From: Paracoccus shanxieyensis
GTDB taxonomy: Bacteria; Pseudomonadota; Alphaproteobacteria; Rhodobacterales; Rhodobacteraceae
Reading direction: 5' to 3'
NCBI RefSeq assembly: GCF_009711265.1
Contig: NZ_WMII01000006.1
Location: 124,001 to 188,000 of the forward strand
Length of the DNA: 64,000 bases
This document shows, in pieces, positions 17,673 to 26,875 of this stretch; the first letter of the stretch is position 1, and each line of letters starts with the position of its first letter. The notes beneath the pieces are model-generated. The model saw only the letters and a list, made by a program, of their open reading frames with translations. It did not search any database and was not told where the DNA came from. The position numbers and the translations under genes were made by a program.

Positions 17673-17805
17673 CGCCACGTTCCATCCGTTTTTCTTGTTC
17701 TGTATGCGGTTGGCTGGTGCCCTTGGCGTGCCGCCGGTCGGACTGGCCCCGCATGATTCCGGGCGTCTGATAACGGGATCGGCTGCGGCTGTATTGAAGG
17801 TTCCA

Positions 17806-17849
17806 ACTGTTTTTGTCGGAATCCACGGAAATCGGTGACTGAAACAGTC
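17806..17849. promoter_or_regulatory. Inverted repeat in the TonB receptor/ABC divergent promoter
   Basis: ACTGTTT (17806-17812) and AAACAGT (17842-17848) are 29 bp apart, and the second arm is part of the small palindrome GACTGAAACAGTC (17837-17849). It lies in the 244-bp gap between divergent siderophore-uptake genes, where an iron or AraC regulator would act. It does not match Fur or Irr consensus sites. Confidence 0.3.
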
Positions 17850-17916
17850 GGGCAGGGTTGACCCAGCGCCGCAGACCTGAAAATTCCGGGCCGAACCGTC
17901 AGAAAGGGGCCCTTCG

Positions 17917-18912
17917 ATGCGTCTGCGCATATCTGCCACTCTTGCCGCGATCAGCCTTGCCGTGGTTCTGGCCGTCCCGGCGCGGGCCGATCAGCCCGGC
18001 TATCCGATGACCATCACCCATGCGCTGGGAACCACGACGATCCCCGCAAAGCCGGTGCGTGTCGCGGCGGTGTCCTGGGCCAATCAAGAGGTGCCGCTGG
18101 CGCTTGGCATCGTGCCGGTGGGCTTTGCGCGCGCCAATTTCGGCGATGATGACGGCGACGGGCTGCTGCCATGGGTGTCGCAGAAGCTGAAGGAGCTGGG
18201 GGCCGAGACGCCGGTCCTGTTCGACGAAGGCGACGGCATCGACTTCGAGGCGGTGGCGGCGACGCAGCCCGACGTGATCCTTGCGGCCTATTCCGGGCTG
18301 ACGCAGGCGGAATACGACACGCTCAGCCAGATTGCGCCGGTGATCGCCTATCCCGACAGCGCATGGGCGACCGATTGGCGCGACACGATCCGGCTGAACA
18401 GCGCGGGGCTTGGCATGGCGGCGCAGGGCGATGCGCTGATCGCCAGCATCGACGCCCAGATCGCGGAAACCGTCGCGCGCCACCCCGAGCTGCACGACAA
18501 ATCCGCCATGTTCATCACCCATCTGGACACGACCGATCTGAGCCGGGTGAATTTCTATACCGCCAATGACACGCGGGTGAAGTTCTTTGCCGATCTGGGC
18601 CTGACCGCCCCCAAAAGCGTGCAAGAGGCGACGCGTCCCGGCCAGTTCTCGGGCGGGATCAGCGCCGAACGGATCGACGCTTTCGACGATGTGGATATCG
18701 TCGTGACCTATGGCGGCCAGCCGCTGTGGGAGGCGATCAAGGCCGATCCGCTGATGGCGCATATGCCTGCGGTGCAGCACGGCTCGCTGGTGATGCTGGG
18801 ATCCGATCCCTTAGGCACGGCGGCCAATCCCACGCCGCTCTCGATCCCCTATGTGCTGGAGGATTACGTCGATCTGCTGGCCGGGGCGGCGCGCAAGGCC
18901 GATGGCCAGTAA
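17917..18912 (+). CDS. Iron-siderophore ABC transporter substrate-binding protein
   Basis: A 331-residue periplasmic protein of the FhuD/FepB type (class III periplasmic-binding fold). The signal peptide is about residues 1-24 (AAISLAVVLAVPARA). The two lobes are recognisable from ITHALGTTTIPAKPVRVAAV and the late YGGQPLWEAIKADPLMAHMP. AAAGGGG lies upstream of the ATG. It delivers ferric siderophore from the TonB receptor to the permease pair encoded next; its last 11 bp overlap the first permease gene. Confidence 0.93.
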   Translation: MRLRISATLAAISLAVVLAVPARADQPGYPMTITHALGTTTIPAKPVRVAAVSWANQEVPLALGIVPVGFARANFGDDDGDGLLPWVSQKLKELGAETPVLFDEGDGIDFEAVAATQPDVILAAYSGLTQAEYDTLSQIAPVIAYPDSAWATDWRDTIRLNSAGLGMAAQGDALIASIDAQIAETVARHPELHDKSAMFITHLDTTDLSRVNFYTANDTRVKFFADLGLTAPKSVQEATRPGQFSGGISAERIDAFDDVDIVVTYGGQPLWEAIKADPLMAHMPAVQHGSLVMLGSDPLGTAANPTPLSIPYVLEDYVDLLAGAARKADGQ

Positions 18913-19933
18913 CGCGGCGATCCCGGCGCAATTCGCGCGCGCCGGGCGGCGGCGCGCGCTTTGGCTGCTGGTGGCCGTGCTGGTGCTGGGCGCGCTATGT
19001 GCCGCATCCGTCGCCATCGGCACGCGCAGCACCGGCTGGGCCGACATTCGCGCCGCGCTGTCGGGGCAGGTGGACACCGTGGCGCAGGCGGCGGTCTGGG
19101 CCCGTATCCCGCGCACACTGATGGCGCTGCTGGCCGGGGCGGCGCTGGGGCTGTCGGGGGCGATCATGCAGGGCATCACGCGCAATCCGCTGGCCGATCC
19201 GGGCATCCTTGGGGTCAACATGGGCGCCTCGCTGGCGATTGCCGTGGGCGTCGCGTGGTTCGGCATCCAGACCTCGGGCGCGTTCATCTGGACGGCCATT
19301 CTGGGCGCAGGGGTTACGGCGGTCTTTGTCTATGTCATCGGCTCGCTGGGGCGCGGCGGCGCCACACCCTTGAAGCTGGCGCTGGCGGGCGTGGCGACCT
19401 CGGTTGCATTTTCGTCGCTGGTGATCGCGGTCGTGCTGACGCGCGGCGACATCGCGGGCGGCATCCGGCAATGGCAGGTCGGCGGCGTCGGCGGCGCGAC
19501 CTTCGCCCGCATCTGGCTGGTGCTGCCCTTTCTGGGCGCGGGGCTGCTGATCGCGATGGGCACGGCGCGGCGGCTGAATTCGCTGGCGCTTGGCGACGAT
19601 CTGGCCGCGGGTCTGGGCGAGCGCGTGGCGCTGGCGCGCGCCACGGCGGCGCTGGCCGCGATCCTTCTGTGCGGCGCGACCACGGCGATCTGCGGCCCGA
19701 TCGGGTTCGTCGGGCTGATGTTGCCGCATCTGTGCCGCCTGCTGGTTGGCGTGGATCATCGCTGGCTTCTGCCGTTTTCGGCGCTGGCCGGGGCGTCGCT
19801 GCTGCTGGCCGCCGATATCGCCGGTCGTCTGGTCGCCCGCCCGAATGAGCTGGACGTGGGCGTCGTCACCGCCTTCATCGGCGCGCCGTTCTTCATCTGG
19901 ATCGTCCGCCGCCAGAAGGTGCGCGAGCTATGA
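18902..19933 (+). CDS. Iron-siderophore ABC permease (FecCD family), first subunit
   Basis: A 343-residue inner-membrane protein with about 9-10 transmembrane helices. It carries the FecCD blocks RIPRTLMALLAGAALGLSGA, MQGITRNPLADPGILGVNMG and the cytoplasmic coupling segment ending GPIGFVGLMLPHLCRLLVG. ATG 18902 overlaps the end of the binding-protein gene by 11 bp. It pairs with the next gene product to form the heterodimeric channel. Confidence 0.95.
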   Translation: MASNAAIPAQFARAGRRRALWLLVAVLVLGALCAASVAIGTRSTGWADIRAALSGQVDTVAQAAVWARIPRTLMALLAGAALGLSGAIMQGITRNPLADPGILGVNMGASLAIAVGVAWFGIQTSGAFIWTAILGAGVTAVFVYVIGSLGRGGATPLKLALAGVATSVAFSSLVIAVVLTRGDIAGGIRQWQVGGVGGATFARIWLVLPFLGAGLLIAMGTARRLNSLALGDDLAAGLGERVALARATAALAAILLCGATTAICGPIGFVGLMLPHLCRLLVGVDHRWLLPFSALAGASLLLAADIAGRLVARPNELDVGVVTAFIGAPFFIWIVRRQKVREL

Positions 19934-20958
19934 CCGCGACCGCATTTCAGATCGTTGCCGATGGCCGACAGCGCCGCAGGGCCCGCCGCCGCCGGGTGGT
20001 GCTGTGCCTGCTGGCGCTGCTGGTCGTGGCCTTTGCGCTGACCCTGATGCTGGGGCAGTCCTTCACCCCGCCCGGCGATGTGCTGCGCGTGCTGTTGGGC
20101 CATGAGGTCGCGGGCGCGTCCTTCACCGTCGGCCAGTTGCGGCTGCCGCGCGCTGTCATGTCGGTGCTGGCCGGTCTGAGCTTCGGGCTTGGCGGCGCGG
20201 CCTTCCAGATCATGCTGCGCAACCCGCTGGCCAGCCCCGACATCATCGGCATCAGTTCCGGCGCCAGCGCGGCGGCGGTCTTTGCCATCATCGTGCTGGG
20301 GCTGGACGGTCCGGTCGTGTCGGTCTTTGCCGTGCTGGCGGGACTGGGCGTGGCGCTGGCGATCTATGCGCTGTCATGGCGCGGTGGCGTGGCGGGGGCA
20401 CGGCTGATCCTTGTGGGCATCGGCGTGTCGGCGATGCTGGAAAGCCTGATCTCGTATATCCTGCTGAAGGCGCCCGCATGGGATCTGCAAGAGGCCGTGC
20501 GCTGGCTGACCGGCAGCGTCAATGGCGCGCAACTGGCGCAGGCCATGCCGATCCTTTTGTCGCTGCTGATCTTTGGCGGGGTGCTGCTGGCGCGTGGGCG
20601 CGATCTGCAGGCGCTGCGGCTGGGCGATGACTGCGCAGCGGCGCTTGGCACGGATGTCGCGCGCACGCGCATCATCGTCATCGTGGCCGCCGTCGGTCTG
20701 ATCGCGGTCGCCACCGCCGTCACCGGACCCATCGCCTTCGTCGCATTCCTGTCCGGGCCGATCGCCGCGCGAGTCTTTGGCCGCGACGGCTCGCTTTTGC
20801 TGCCCGCGGCGCTGGTCGGTGCGGTGCTGGTGCTGGCGGGCGATTATTGCGGGCAGTTCCTGCTGCCCTCGCGCTATCCGGTGGGCGTGGTGACGGGGGC
20901 GCTTGGGGCACCCTATCTGCTGTTCCTGATCATCCGCGCCCATCGCAACGGAGCCTGA
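19930..20958 (+). CDS. Iron-siderophore ABC permease (FecCD family), second subunit
   Basis: A 342-residue membrane protein homologous to its upstream neighbour. It has RLPRAVMSVLAGLSFGLGGA, IMLRNPLASPDIIGISSGAS and GPIAFVAFLSGPIAARVFG, and about 9 hydrophobic segments. Its start overlaps the previous stop by 4 bp (ATGA), a sign of coupled translation of the two permease halves. Tandem homologous permeases are standard in enterobactin/ferrichrome-type importers. Confidence 0.95.
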   Translation: MTATAFQIVADGRQRRRARRRRVVLCLLALLVVAFALTLMLGQSFTPPGDVLRVLLGHEVAGASFTVGQLRLPRAVMSVLAGLSFGLGGAAFQIMLRNPLASPDIIGISSGASAAAVFAIIVLGLDGPVVSVFAVLAGLGVALAIYALSWRGGVAGARLILVGIGVSAMLESLISYILLKAPAWDLQEAVRWLTGSVNGAQLAQAMPILLSLLIFGGVLLARGRDLQALRLGDDCAAALGTDVARTRIIVIVAAVGLIAVATAVTGPIAFVAFLSGPIAARVFGRDGSLLLPAALVGAVLVLAGDYCGQFLLPSRYPVGVVTGALGAPYLLFLIIRAHRNGA

Positions 20959-20960
20959 GC

Positions 20961-21761
20961 ATGACCTCTCATACCCTTTCGGTGCAGGATCTGACGGCGG
21001 GCTATGGCGACAGCCACATCCTGACCGGGCTGGACCTTCAGGTGCCGCCGGGCCGGATCACGGTCATCATCGGTCCCAATGCCTGCGGCAAATCCACGCT
21101 GCTGCGCACCATGTCGCGGCTGCTGGCCCCGCGTGCGGGTCAGGTCCTGCTGGACGGCAAGCAGGTCCACCGTACGCCCCCGCGCGAACTGGCCCGCGTC
21201 ATGGGCCTGCTGCCGCAATCGCCCATCGCGCCCGAAGGCATCACCGTGGCCGATCTGGTCAGCCGGGGCCGCCATCCGCATCACGGTTTGATCTCGCGCT
21301 GGAGCAGGCGCGATGACGAGGCCGTGGCGCAGGCGCTGGAGGCCACGCGCACGCTGGAACTGGCCGAGCGTCCGGTGGATGAGCTGTCGGGCGGTCAGCG
21401 CCAGCGCGTCTGGATCGCCATGGCGCTGGCGCAGCAGACCGACATTCTGCTGCTGGATGAGCCGACGACATTTCTGGACATCGCCCATCAGATCGAGGTG
21501 CTGGATCTGCTGGTCGATCTGAACCATGCGCGCGGCACCACCATCGTCATGGTGCTGCATGACCTGAACCTTGCCGCACGCTATGCCGATCATCTGGTCG
21601 CCATGGCGGCGGGCCAGTTGCATGTGCAGGGCCCGCCCGAAGCCGTGCTGACCGAAGCCAATATCCGCCATGTCTTCGGCCTTGAAAGCCGGATCATCGA
21701 AGACCCGACCTCGGGGCGGCCCATCATGCTGCCCTTGGGCCGGCATCGGATGGCAGGCTAG
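20961..21761 (+). CDS. Iron-siderophore ABC transporter ATP-binding protein
   Basis: A 266-residue ABC ATPase. Walker A is IGPNACGKST, the signature is LSGGQRQRVW, Walker B is ILLLDEPTTFLD, and the H-loop is VLHDLN. The ACGK variant of Walker A is common in FepC/FhuC-type ATPases. It starts 2 bp after the second permease, and its 3' end overlaps that of the convergent cyclodeaminase-family gene by 4 bp. Confidence 0.95.
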   Translation: MTSHTLSVQDLTAGYGDSHILTGLDLQVPPGRITVIIGPNACGKSTLLRTMSRLLAPRAGQVLLDGKQVHRTPPRELARVMGLLPQSPIAPEGITVADLVSRGRHPHHGLISRWSRRDDEAVAQALEATRTLELAERPVDELSGGQRQRVWIAMALAQQTDILLLDEPTTFLDIAHQIEVLDLLVDLNHARGTTIVMVLHDLNLAARYADHLVAMAAGQLHVQGPPEAVLTEANIRHVFGLESRIIEDPTSGRPIMLPLGRHRMAG

Positions 21762-22699
21762 GCGCCGGCCTTGATCGCCTGCGCGATATAGGTCGCGATC
21801 ATCAGATCCAGATGCGCGCCGCCGCCATTCTTGAAGATGGTGATGTCCTGCGGATCCTGCCGCCCCGGCGCGTCTGCGCCGACCAGATCGTAAAGATCGC
21901 CCAGAACATCTATGGGGCCGATGACGCCGCTGGCCATGGGGATCATCAGCTCTCCGATATGGCCGATGGTGGTGTCGCGGCTGTCGACGAACAGCCTGCC
22001 CAGGGCGATCAGGGCGTCGTCCGCCTCGCGCATGTCGGCCTTGTAGGCGCCGATCAGATCGACATGCGTGCCGGGGCGGACCCATGCGCCCAAGAGGACG
22101 GGCGCCCGCGCCATGGTGGCCGTGCTGACGATATCGGCCTGCCCCACGGCCTGCGGCAGATCCTCGGCCACGCGCAGCGCCGGATAGTGCGGGCCAAGTT
22201 CCGCCACCAGCGCCGCCGCCTGTTCGCCGCGGCGCGCCCAGATGGCGATGTCACGCAGGCCGGGGAACATCGCGGCATAGGCGCGGACCAGACTGCGGGC
22301 CAAGGTGCCCGCGCCGACGATCAGCAGGCTGCGGCTGTCGGGCCGCGCCAGCAGCATCGCACCCAGAACGGAATCCGCCGCAGTTTTCCATTCCGTGATC
22401 AGCGGCGCGTCGATGATGGCCGAGGGATGGCCCAGATCGGGGTCAAAGACCATCATGCTGCCCTGCACCGTGGGCAACCCGCGCACGGGATTCGCATCCA
22501 CGACCGTCACGGCCTTGACGCCAAAGCCCAGCCCCTCGATCCATGCGGCTCGGTTCAGCAAGGTGGCCGTCGCCGGACCAAGGAACAGATCGGCGATCTG
22601 GGCACGCGGCAGAAGATGCCCGGACCGCAGCGCGTGGATCGCCCCCGGCCAGTCAAGCAGGCCATCGGTGTCGCTTGGGGTGATCGGTCTGGGTTGCAT
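21758..22699 (-). CDS. Ornithine cyclodeaminase/mu-crystallin family oxidoreductase
   Basis: A 313-residue NAD(P)-dependent enzyme of the OCD family. The Rossmann motif is LLIVGAGTLARSLVRAYAAM, and the family active-site segment GTHVDLIGAYKADMREADD follows. Relatives include ornithine cyclodeaminase, ketimine (pyrroline/piperideine carboxylate) reductases, SbnB-type opine synthases and iminosuccinate reductase, so the substrate cannot be assigned by family alone. ATG 22699 was chosen because CGAGGAT precedes it; the frame is open to 22837 but that extension does not resemble the family. It is divergent from the SerC/SerA-like fusion across 218 bp, and convergent with the siderophore ABC operon. 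Confidence 0.88.
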   Translation of the reverse strand: MQPRPITPSDTDGLLDWPGAIHALRSGHLLPRAQIADLFLGPATATLLNRAAWIEGLGFGVKAVTVVDANPVRGLPTVQGSMMVFDPDLGHPSAIIDAPLITEWKTAADSVLGAMLLARPDSRSLLIVGAGTLARSLVRAYAAMFPGLRDIAIWARRGEQAAALVAELGPHYPALRVAEDLPQAVGQADIVSTATMARAPVLLGAWVRPGTHVDLIGAYKADMREADDALIALGRLFVDSRDTTIGHIGELMIPMASGVIGPIDVLGDLYDLVGADAPGRQDPQDITIFKNGGGAHLDLMIATYIAQAIKAGA

Positions 22700-22917
22700 C
22701 GGGATCCTCGGGGCAGATTGGGCATCGGGTGGGCCAATAGGAAAGCCTTGGGCCTTGGCGTCAACCCTGATTTCCGGCGCGGCCGTGCTGCGGGCAACGG
22801 CCCCCCGGTGGCCAAATGTCGCAAATCGGATATACAAGCCGCGCGGGCATTCTGCGCCCCGCCAAGACCTTTGGCTAAGGTTTTGCGCAATGCAGGACAG
22901 GGATGGAGGGTCTTGGG

Positions 22918-25896
22918 ATGATGACGGATGGCCAGTTGATCGCCGCGCGCGATGCGGCGCTTGAACAGACGCGCAACGGACCGCCCACCGCGCCCGGCAA
23001 CCCGTTCTTTGGCGTGGGGCCGATCACCGACGCCACGCTGGATGAGGCCGACAGCCGCCTGCGCCGCGTCGAATTCGACCACTGGATCGAGGCAAGCTAT
23101 CGCAAGCTTGATGACACCGGCAAGGATCTTGGGCCGTTCTCGACGGCCGAGCTGTCGCGCAGCATGCATCGCGGCTATCCGGCGGATGCGATCCTGCTGG
23201 ACATGATGCGCACCATCCACCGCTATTTTGAATTTCCCGCGACGAACCGCATGGCCGTCGGTCTGGGCGGCGGCCACAGCGGCTTTACCGTCTGCGTCCA
23301 GCATCTGCTGAACGCCAATGATGCCAGCCAGCGCGTCTATGTCGACACGCCGCGCCCGGAACAGGCGGCGGCGGGCGGCGCGGGGTTTTTCCGCCAGTCC
23401 TGGGCCACGCAACTGATCGAGATGCAGCGCTTCGCCAGACAGGGCGACGAAGCCCGCATCCACTTTGCCCCGACCGAAGGCACGATCCCGCCCGCCCGCG
23501 AACTGGAGGCGCTTGGCATTTCCGTCTTTGTCGGCGTCGGCCACGAAACCACCGGGGCCAATGCCTATACCGCGCAGGATATCGCGCATCTGCTGGACTG
23601 GCTGGCTGGCGATCCCGAACACCGCCACGCGGTGTTTGACGCGACCTCGATGCTGGGCGCGATGCCGTGGCCGGAGGACACCGTGCGTGCCGTCATGGCG
23701 AAGTGCTGCCTGTTCATGCCGTTCCAGAAGGCCATCGGCGGGATCTCGGGCTATTTCGTGGCGGCCTTTACACCTCAGGCGCTGGCGCTGGTCGAACGCA
23801 ACCAGAAAAACCCCGCATGGGCCATTCCGCGCCAGTTGAAGATCGCGCCGCCGCTGGATGCCAAGCAACCGCTCAGCGGTCAGCGTTCGGTCGATGCGGG
23901 GCCGTTCTATGATGCGCAGCAGGACCGGATGCTGGGCGGTGTCATCAACACCTTCAGCGCGCTGGCCTTTGCCGAAACCACCTTCGGGCTGTTGCAGGCC
24001 GAACGGCGTGTGGGGCCGGTGTCGCAGATGAACCGACGCTCGGCCGCGAACCGCAAGCTGGTCGATGACTGGGTGGCGGGCAGCGCGTTGCTGGATCTGG
24101 TGGTGCAGGACAAGGACCGGCGCGGGGCGGCGGTCACGCTGTTGCAGGTGACGGATGGCGAAATCTCGGGCTCGGACCTGCATCCGAAGATCATCGCGCG
24201 GTCCAAGGACCTGCTGGGCTATGCCGGCATCACCCATGCCGATGGCACGCATGAGCCAGGTCTGGACGCCGCCCGCTATGTCAACGCCTTTCCCGGCACC
24301 CCCGGCGATTACCGCGCCTGGATCGGCGGCATCCGCGCGCCCCAGGATGTGACGGCTTTGCTGGACAACCTGCAATACGCCTATCTGCGCGCCAAGATCG
24401 CCGTGATCGAGGAAGAGTTGCAGCGCCGGGGTGCCGCATTCGACCATTCCCCGCAGCAGAGACCCAAGACCGAAACGCGCGACGGCACGTTCAAGGTGCT
24501 GATCGCCGACGCCATCGGCCTGCGCTTTGGTCCCGACGGCCAGCCCGACCCAACCGAGGTCGCCGATTACATCGCCGCACAGGGCGGCGTCTTTCACCGC
24601 GGCTCGGTCAATGCGGGGAGGCCGGATGATGATGGCAGGATCCATTTCTTCTACCAGCCGCATCTCAGCACCGCCGACGCGCTTCTGGCCGAGGCCGGGG
24701 ACGGACAATATGACGCGGTGATCGCGGCGGCGACCTTCATCCCGGCGCAGACGCAATTCCGCTTTGGCGGCGTCCGGATCGGGGCGGGGACCGGCAATAT
24801 GGGCTCGGCCTCATGGGGCGGGCCGAATGGCGAAGGCGGCGATGCGGCGCTGATGAACACGCCCGGCATCAACAGCCGCGCCACTGCGCAGATGGCGGCC
24901 AAGGCGCTGCTGAAGGTCACGCCCGATCTGCCGGTCGATGTCCTGCATGACCGCGTGGCAGCGGGGGATTTCGACACCGGCCGCAACCTGGCCGAATATC
25001 CGACCGCCAAGCTCGAGGGCAAACGCATCGCCATTCTGGGCTATGGCAATATCGGGCGCGAACTGGCGCGGATCGCCCGCGCGTTCCACATGGATGTGGT
25101 GATCTATGCCCGCCCCGCCCATCGCGACAATATTCTGGCCGAGGGTTACCACTATGCCGAAACCCCGGTCGCGGCGGCGCTGGGGGCCGATGTGCTGTCG
25201 GTGCATCTGGGGCTGGGCCGTCAGGATGCGACGACCGGCACCTATGCCAATGCGGGGCTGATCGACGCGCAGGTGCTGTCGGCGCTGAACGATGGGGCGG
25301 TGCTGCTGAATTATGACCGGGGCGAGCTGGTGCGGATCGACGCGCTGGACGGCGCGCTGGCCTCGGGCAAGCTGCGTCATGCGGCGATCGACGCCGATAT
25401 GTTCACGGCAGAGGGGCAGGCAGGCGGGCAGGTGACCGGGCCGATGGCACCCTATCTGTCGCTGCTGCCCCGACATGCGGGCAAGCTGGAATTGCTGCCC
25501 CATGCCGCCGCCGATACCGACCACCCGACCCGCGTCGCGGGCGCAAAACAGGCCGTCGATCAGGTGATCCGCGCCATCCGGCAGCGTCAGGTGACGAATA
25601 TCAAGGGCGATCTGCCGGCGGGATATACCTTGGGCGGCACGGTTGCGCCGGTGGGCGTCGGGCTGGTTTCGGCCAGCGATCTGATGCAGGTGGCAAGAGA
25701 TGGCGCGCTGATGGCCCAGTTGCGGCAGGCATCCGAAACCATCGCGGCAATCGTGGGCGCTTTGGATGCGGTCAGCGACGACCGGCACCGCGCAAGGATC
25801 GTCACCCGCTGCCGCAAACAGCTTGCCGACAGCATCCTTGCGCAGAAAGCCCTGCTGGAGAAAGCGGGGCTGGTCGCGCCTGCGGACAAGGACTGA
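22918..25896 (+). CDS. Fusion: SerC-like aminotransferase plus SerA-like dehydrogenase
   Basis: A 992-residue two-enzyme protein. Residues about 1-510 form a class V, phosphoserine aminotransferase-like PLP domain; the Schiff-base lysine is probably K271 in LFMPFQKAIGG, matching the QK of SerC. Residues about 525-992 form a D-2-hydroxyacid dehydrogenase of the phosphoglycerate dehydrogenase kind: RIGAGTGNMG, NTPGINSRATAQMAAKALL, NAD motif GYGNIG (from 708), R801 in NYDRGELV and H862 in LLPHAAADT. The chain could oxidise a 2-hydroxyacid and then transaminate the 2-oxoacid, as SerA and SerC do on separate chains. GGAGGG is 7 nt before ATG 22918. The PLP part is longer than SerC (about 360-390). 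No frameshift is needed; the fusion is continuous. Confidence 0.85.
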   Translation: MMTDGQLIAARDAALEQTRNGPPTAPGNPFFGVGPITDATLDEADSRLRRVEFDHWIEASYRKLDDTGKDLGPFSTAELSRSMHRGYPADAILLDMMRTIHRYFEFPATNRMAVGLGGGHSGFTVCVQHLLNANDASQRVYVDTPRPEQAAAGGAGFFRQSWATQLIEMQRFARQGDEARIHFAPTEGTIPPARELEALGISVFVGVGHETTGANAYTAQDIAHLLDWLAGDPEHRHAVFDATSMLGAMPWPEDTVRAVMAKCCLFMPFQKAIGGISGYFVAAFTPQALALVERNQKNPAWAIPRQLKIAPPLDAKQPLSGQRSVDAGPFYDAQQDRMLGGVINTFSALAFAETTFGLLQAERRVGPVSQMNRRSAANRKLVDDWVAGSALLDLVVQDKDRRGAAVTLLQVTDGEISGSDLHPKIIARSKDLLGYAGITHADGTHEPGLDAARYVNAFPGTPGDYRAWIGGIRAPQDVTALLDNLQYAYLRAKIAVIEEELQRRGAAFDHSPQQRPKTETRDGTFKVLIADAIGLRFGPDGQPDPTEVADYIAAQGGVFHRGSVNAGRPDDDGRIHFFYQPHLSTADALLAEAGDGQYDAVIAAATFIPAQTQFRFGGVRIGAGTGNMGSASWGGPNGEGGDAALMNTPGINSRATAQMAAKALLKVTPDLPVDVLHDRVAAGDFDTGRNLAEYPTAKLEGKRIAILGYGNIGRELARIARAFHMDVVIYARPAHRDNILAEGYHYAETPVAAALGADVLSVHLGLGRQDATTGTYANAGLIDAQVLSALNDGAVLLNYDRGELVRIDALDGALASGKLRHAAIDADMFTAEGQAGGQVTGPMAPYLSLLPRHAGKLELLPHAAADTDHPTRVAGAKQAVDQVIRAIRQRQVTNIKGDLPAGYTLGGTVAPVGVGLVSASDLMQVARDGALMAQLRQASETIAAIVGALDAVSDDRHRARIVTRCRKQLADSILAQKALLEKAGLVAPADKD

Positions 25897-25912
25897 CGCC
25901 CGCGCCGGGCGT
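25896..25912. terminator. Hairpin between the fusion gene and the convergent LysR gene
   Basis: ACGCCCG-CGC-CGGGCGT: a perfect 7-bp stem filling the 16-bp gap between convergent genes (its first base is the last base of the fusion stop codon). No T-run. It may act as a compact bidirectional terminator. Confidence 0.5.
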
Positions 25913-26779
25913 TCAGGTCGTCGTCGCCGCGCAGGCCGCGACAAAGGCGCTGATGGCAGGCTGGCGCGCGCCCGCGCCTTGCCACAACACGCCGATCTGG
26001 CGGGCCTCGGCCCCCGGCAAGGGCAGCTTGCGCAGGTCCAGACCCTGCGGCCAAGGCGGCGCCCAGTCCGGCACGATGGCCACGCCCAGCCCGCGATCCA
26101 CCAAGGCGGCGATGGCGTCCAGCGCGTCCAGCTCCAGCCATTCCCGCACGGCGATGCGCCGGTCGCGCAGGTATCGGTCGACGATCTGGCCGCCCCATTG
26201 CGCGCGGTCATAGCGGATGAAGCGCTGGCTGCGCAGCAGCGCACCGGCATCTGCATCGCCATGATGCCGCGATGCGATCAGCACCATCGGCTCATCGCGC
26301 AGGGTCATCCAGTTGACGGATTTCGCGATGGCGAATTGCGGGCGCACGATGATGGCGGCGTCCAGCTCGGCCGAGATGACGCGGTGATACAGATCGGCAG
26401 AGGATCCCGGTTGCAGGAAATAGTCGATGGCCGGATGCCGCGCGCCCAGTTCCGCGATGATGCCGGGGATCAGCCCGGTCAGCGCCGTGGCCGTGCCGCC
26501 GATCCGCAATTGCCCGCCGGGCGAGCCGTCGCCGGTGATGGCGCGCAGGTCGCGCACTTTTTCGACCAGCCCCCGCGCATGGTCGATGACCCGCAGCCCC
26601 GCATCGGTCGGCTGCACCCGGCGGCCAGACCGGCGCAGAAGTTGCAGGCCCAGATCCTGCTCCAGCACTTTGATGCGCTGCGCCAGGGCCGCAGGCGTCA
26701 GGTTCAGCCGCCGCGCCGCCTCGGCGATCGAGCCGCAATCGGCCACGGTCAGAAAGGTCTCAAGAAAGCGCGTATCCAT
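25913..26779 (-). CDS. LysR-family transcriptional regulator of the amino/imino acid cluster
   Basis: A 288-residue regulator. The N-terminal winged helix is at residues 1-60 (FLETFLTVADCGSIAEAARR; LNLTPAALAQRIKVLEQDLG), and the periplasmic-binding-like effector domain runs from about 90 to 285. ATG 26779 was chosen as the start of the HTH; a much longer frame continues upstream but is the antisense of the aminotransferase gene. It is divergent from the aminotransferase (96-bp gap) and convergent with the fusion gene, which suggests that it controls one or both. Confidence 0.92.
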   Translation of the reverse strand: MDTRFLETFLTVADCGSIAEAARRLNLTPAALAQRIKVLEQDLGLQLLRRSGRRVQPTDAGLRVIDHARGLVEKVRDLRAITGDGSPGGQLRIGGTATALTGLIPGIIAELGARHPAIDYFLQPGSSADLYHRVISAELDAAIIVRPQFAIAKSVNWMTLRDEPMVLIASRHHGDADAGALLRSQRFIRYDRAQWGGQIVDRYLRDRRIAVREWLELDALDAIAALVDRGLGVAIVPDWAPPWPQGLDLRKLPLPGAEARQIGVLWQGAGARQPAISAFVAACAATTT

Positions 26780-26875
26780 GGAATTCGTATCGTCTGAAAT
26801 TACAAAGATCAGTTTTTCTATGCTTTGCCGACGCGCTAGGTTCAAGCGCAGGCAGGCTGGCCGCATGGAGGAAAC

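Noticed and set aside
15642..17756. A 704-codon plus-strand open frame opposite the TonB receptor
   Set aside because: It is the antisense shadow of a clear receptor gene; its translation is rich in Arg, Gln and His and has no domain.
17673..17916. Fur or Irr box at the siderophore locus
   Set aside because: Only a weak, widely spaced inverted repeat is present; no match to either consensus was found.
22555..24756. A 733-codon minus-strand open frame opposite the fusion gene
   Set aside because: High GC leaves the opposite strand open; the fusion frame has domain motifs and a ribosome binding site and this one has neither.
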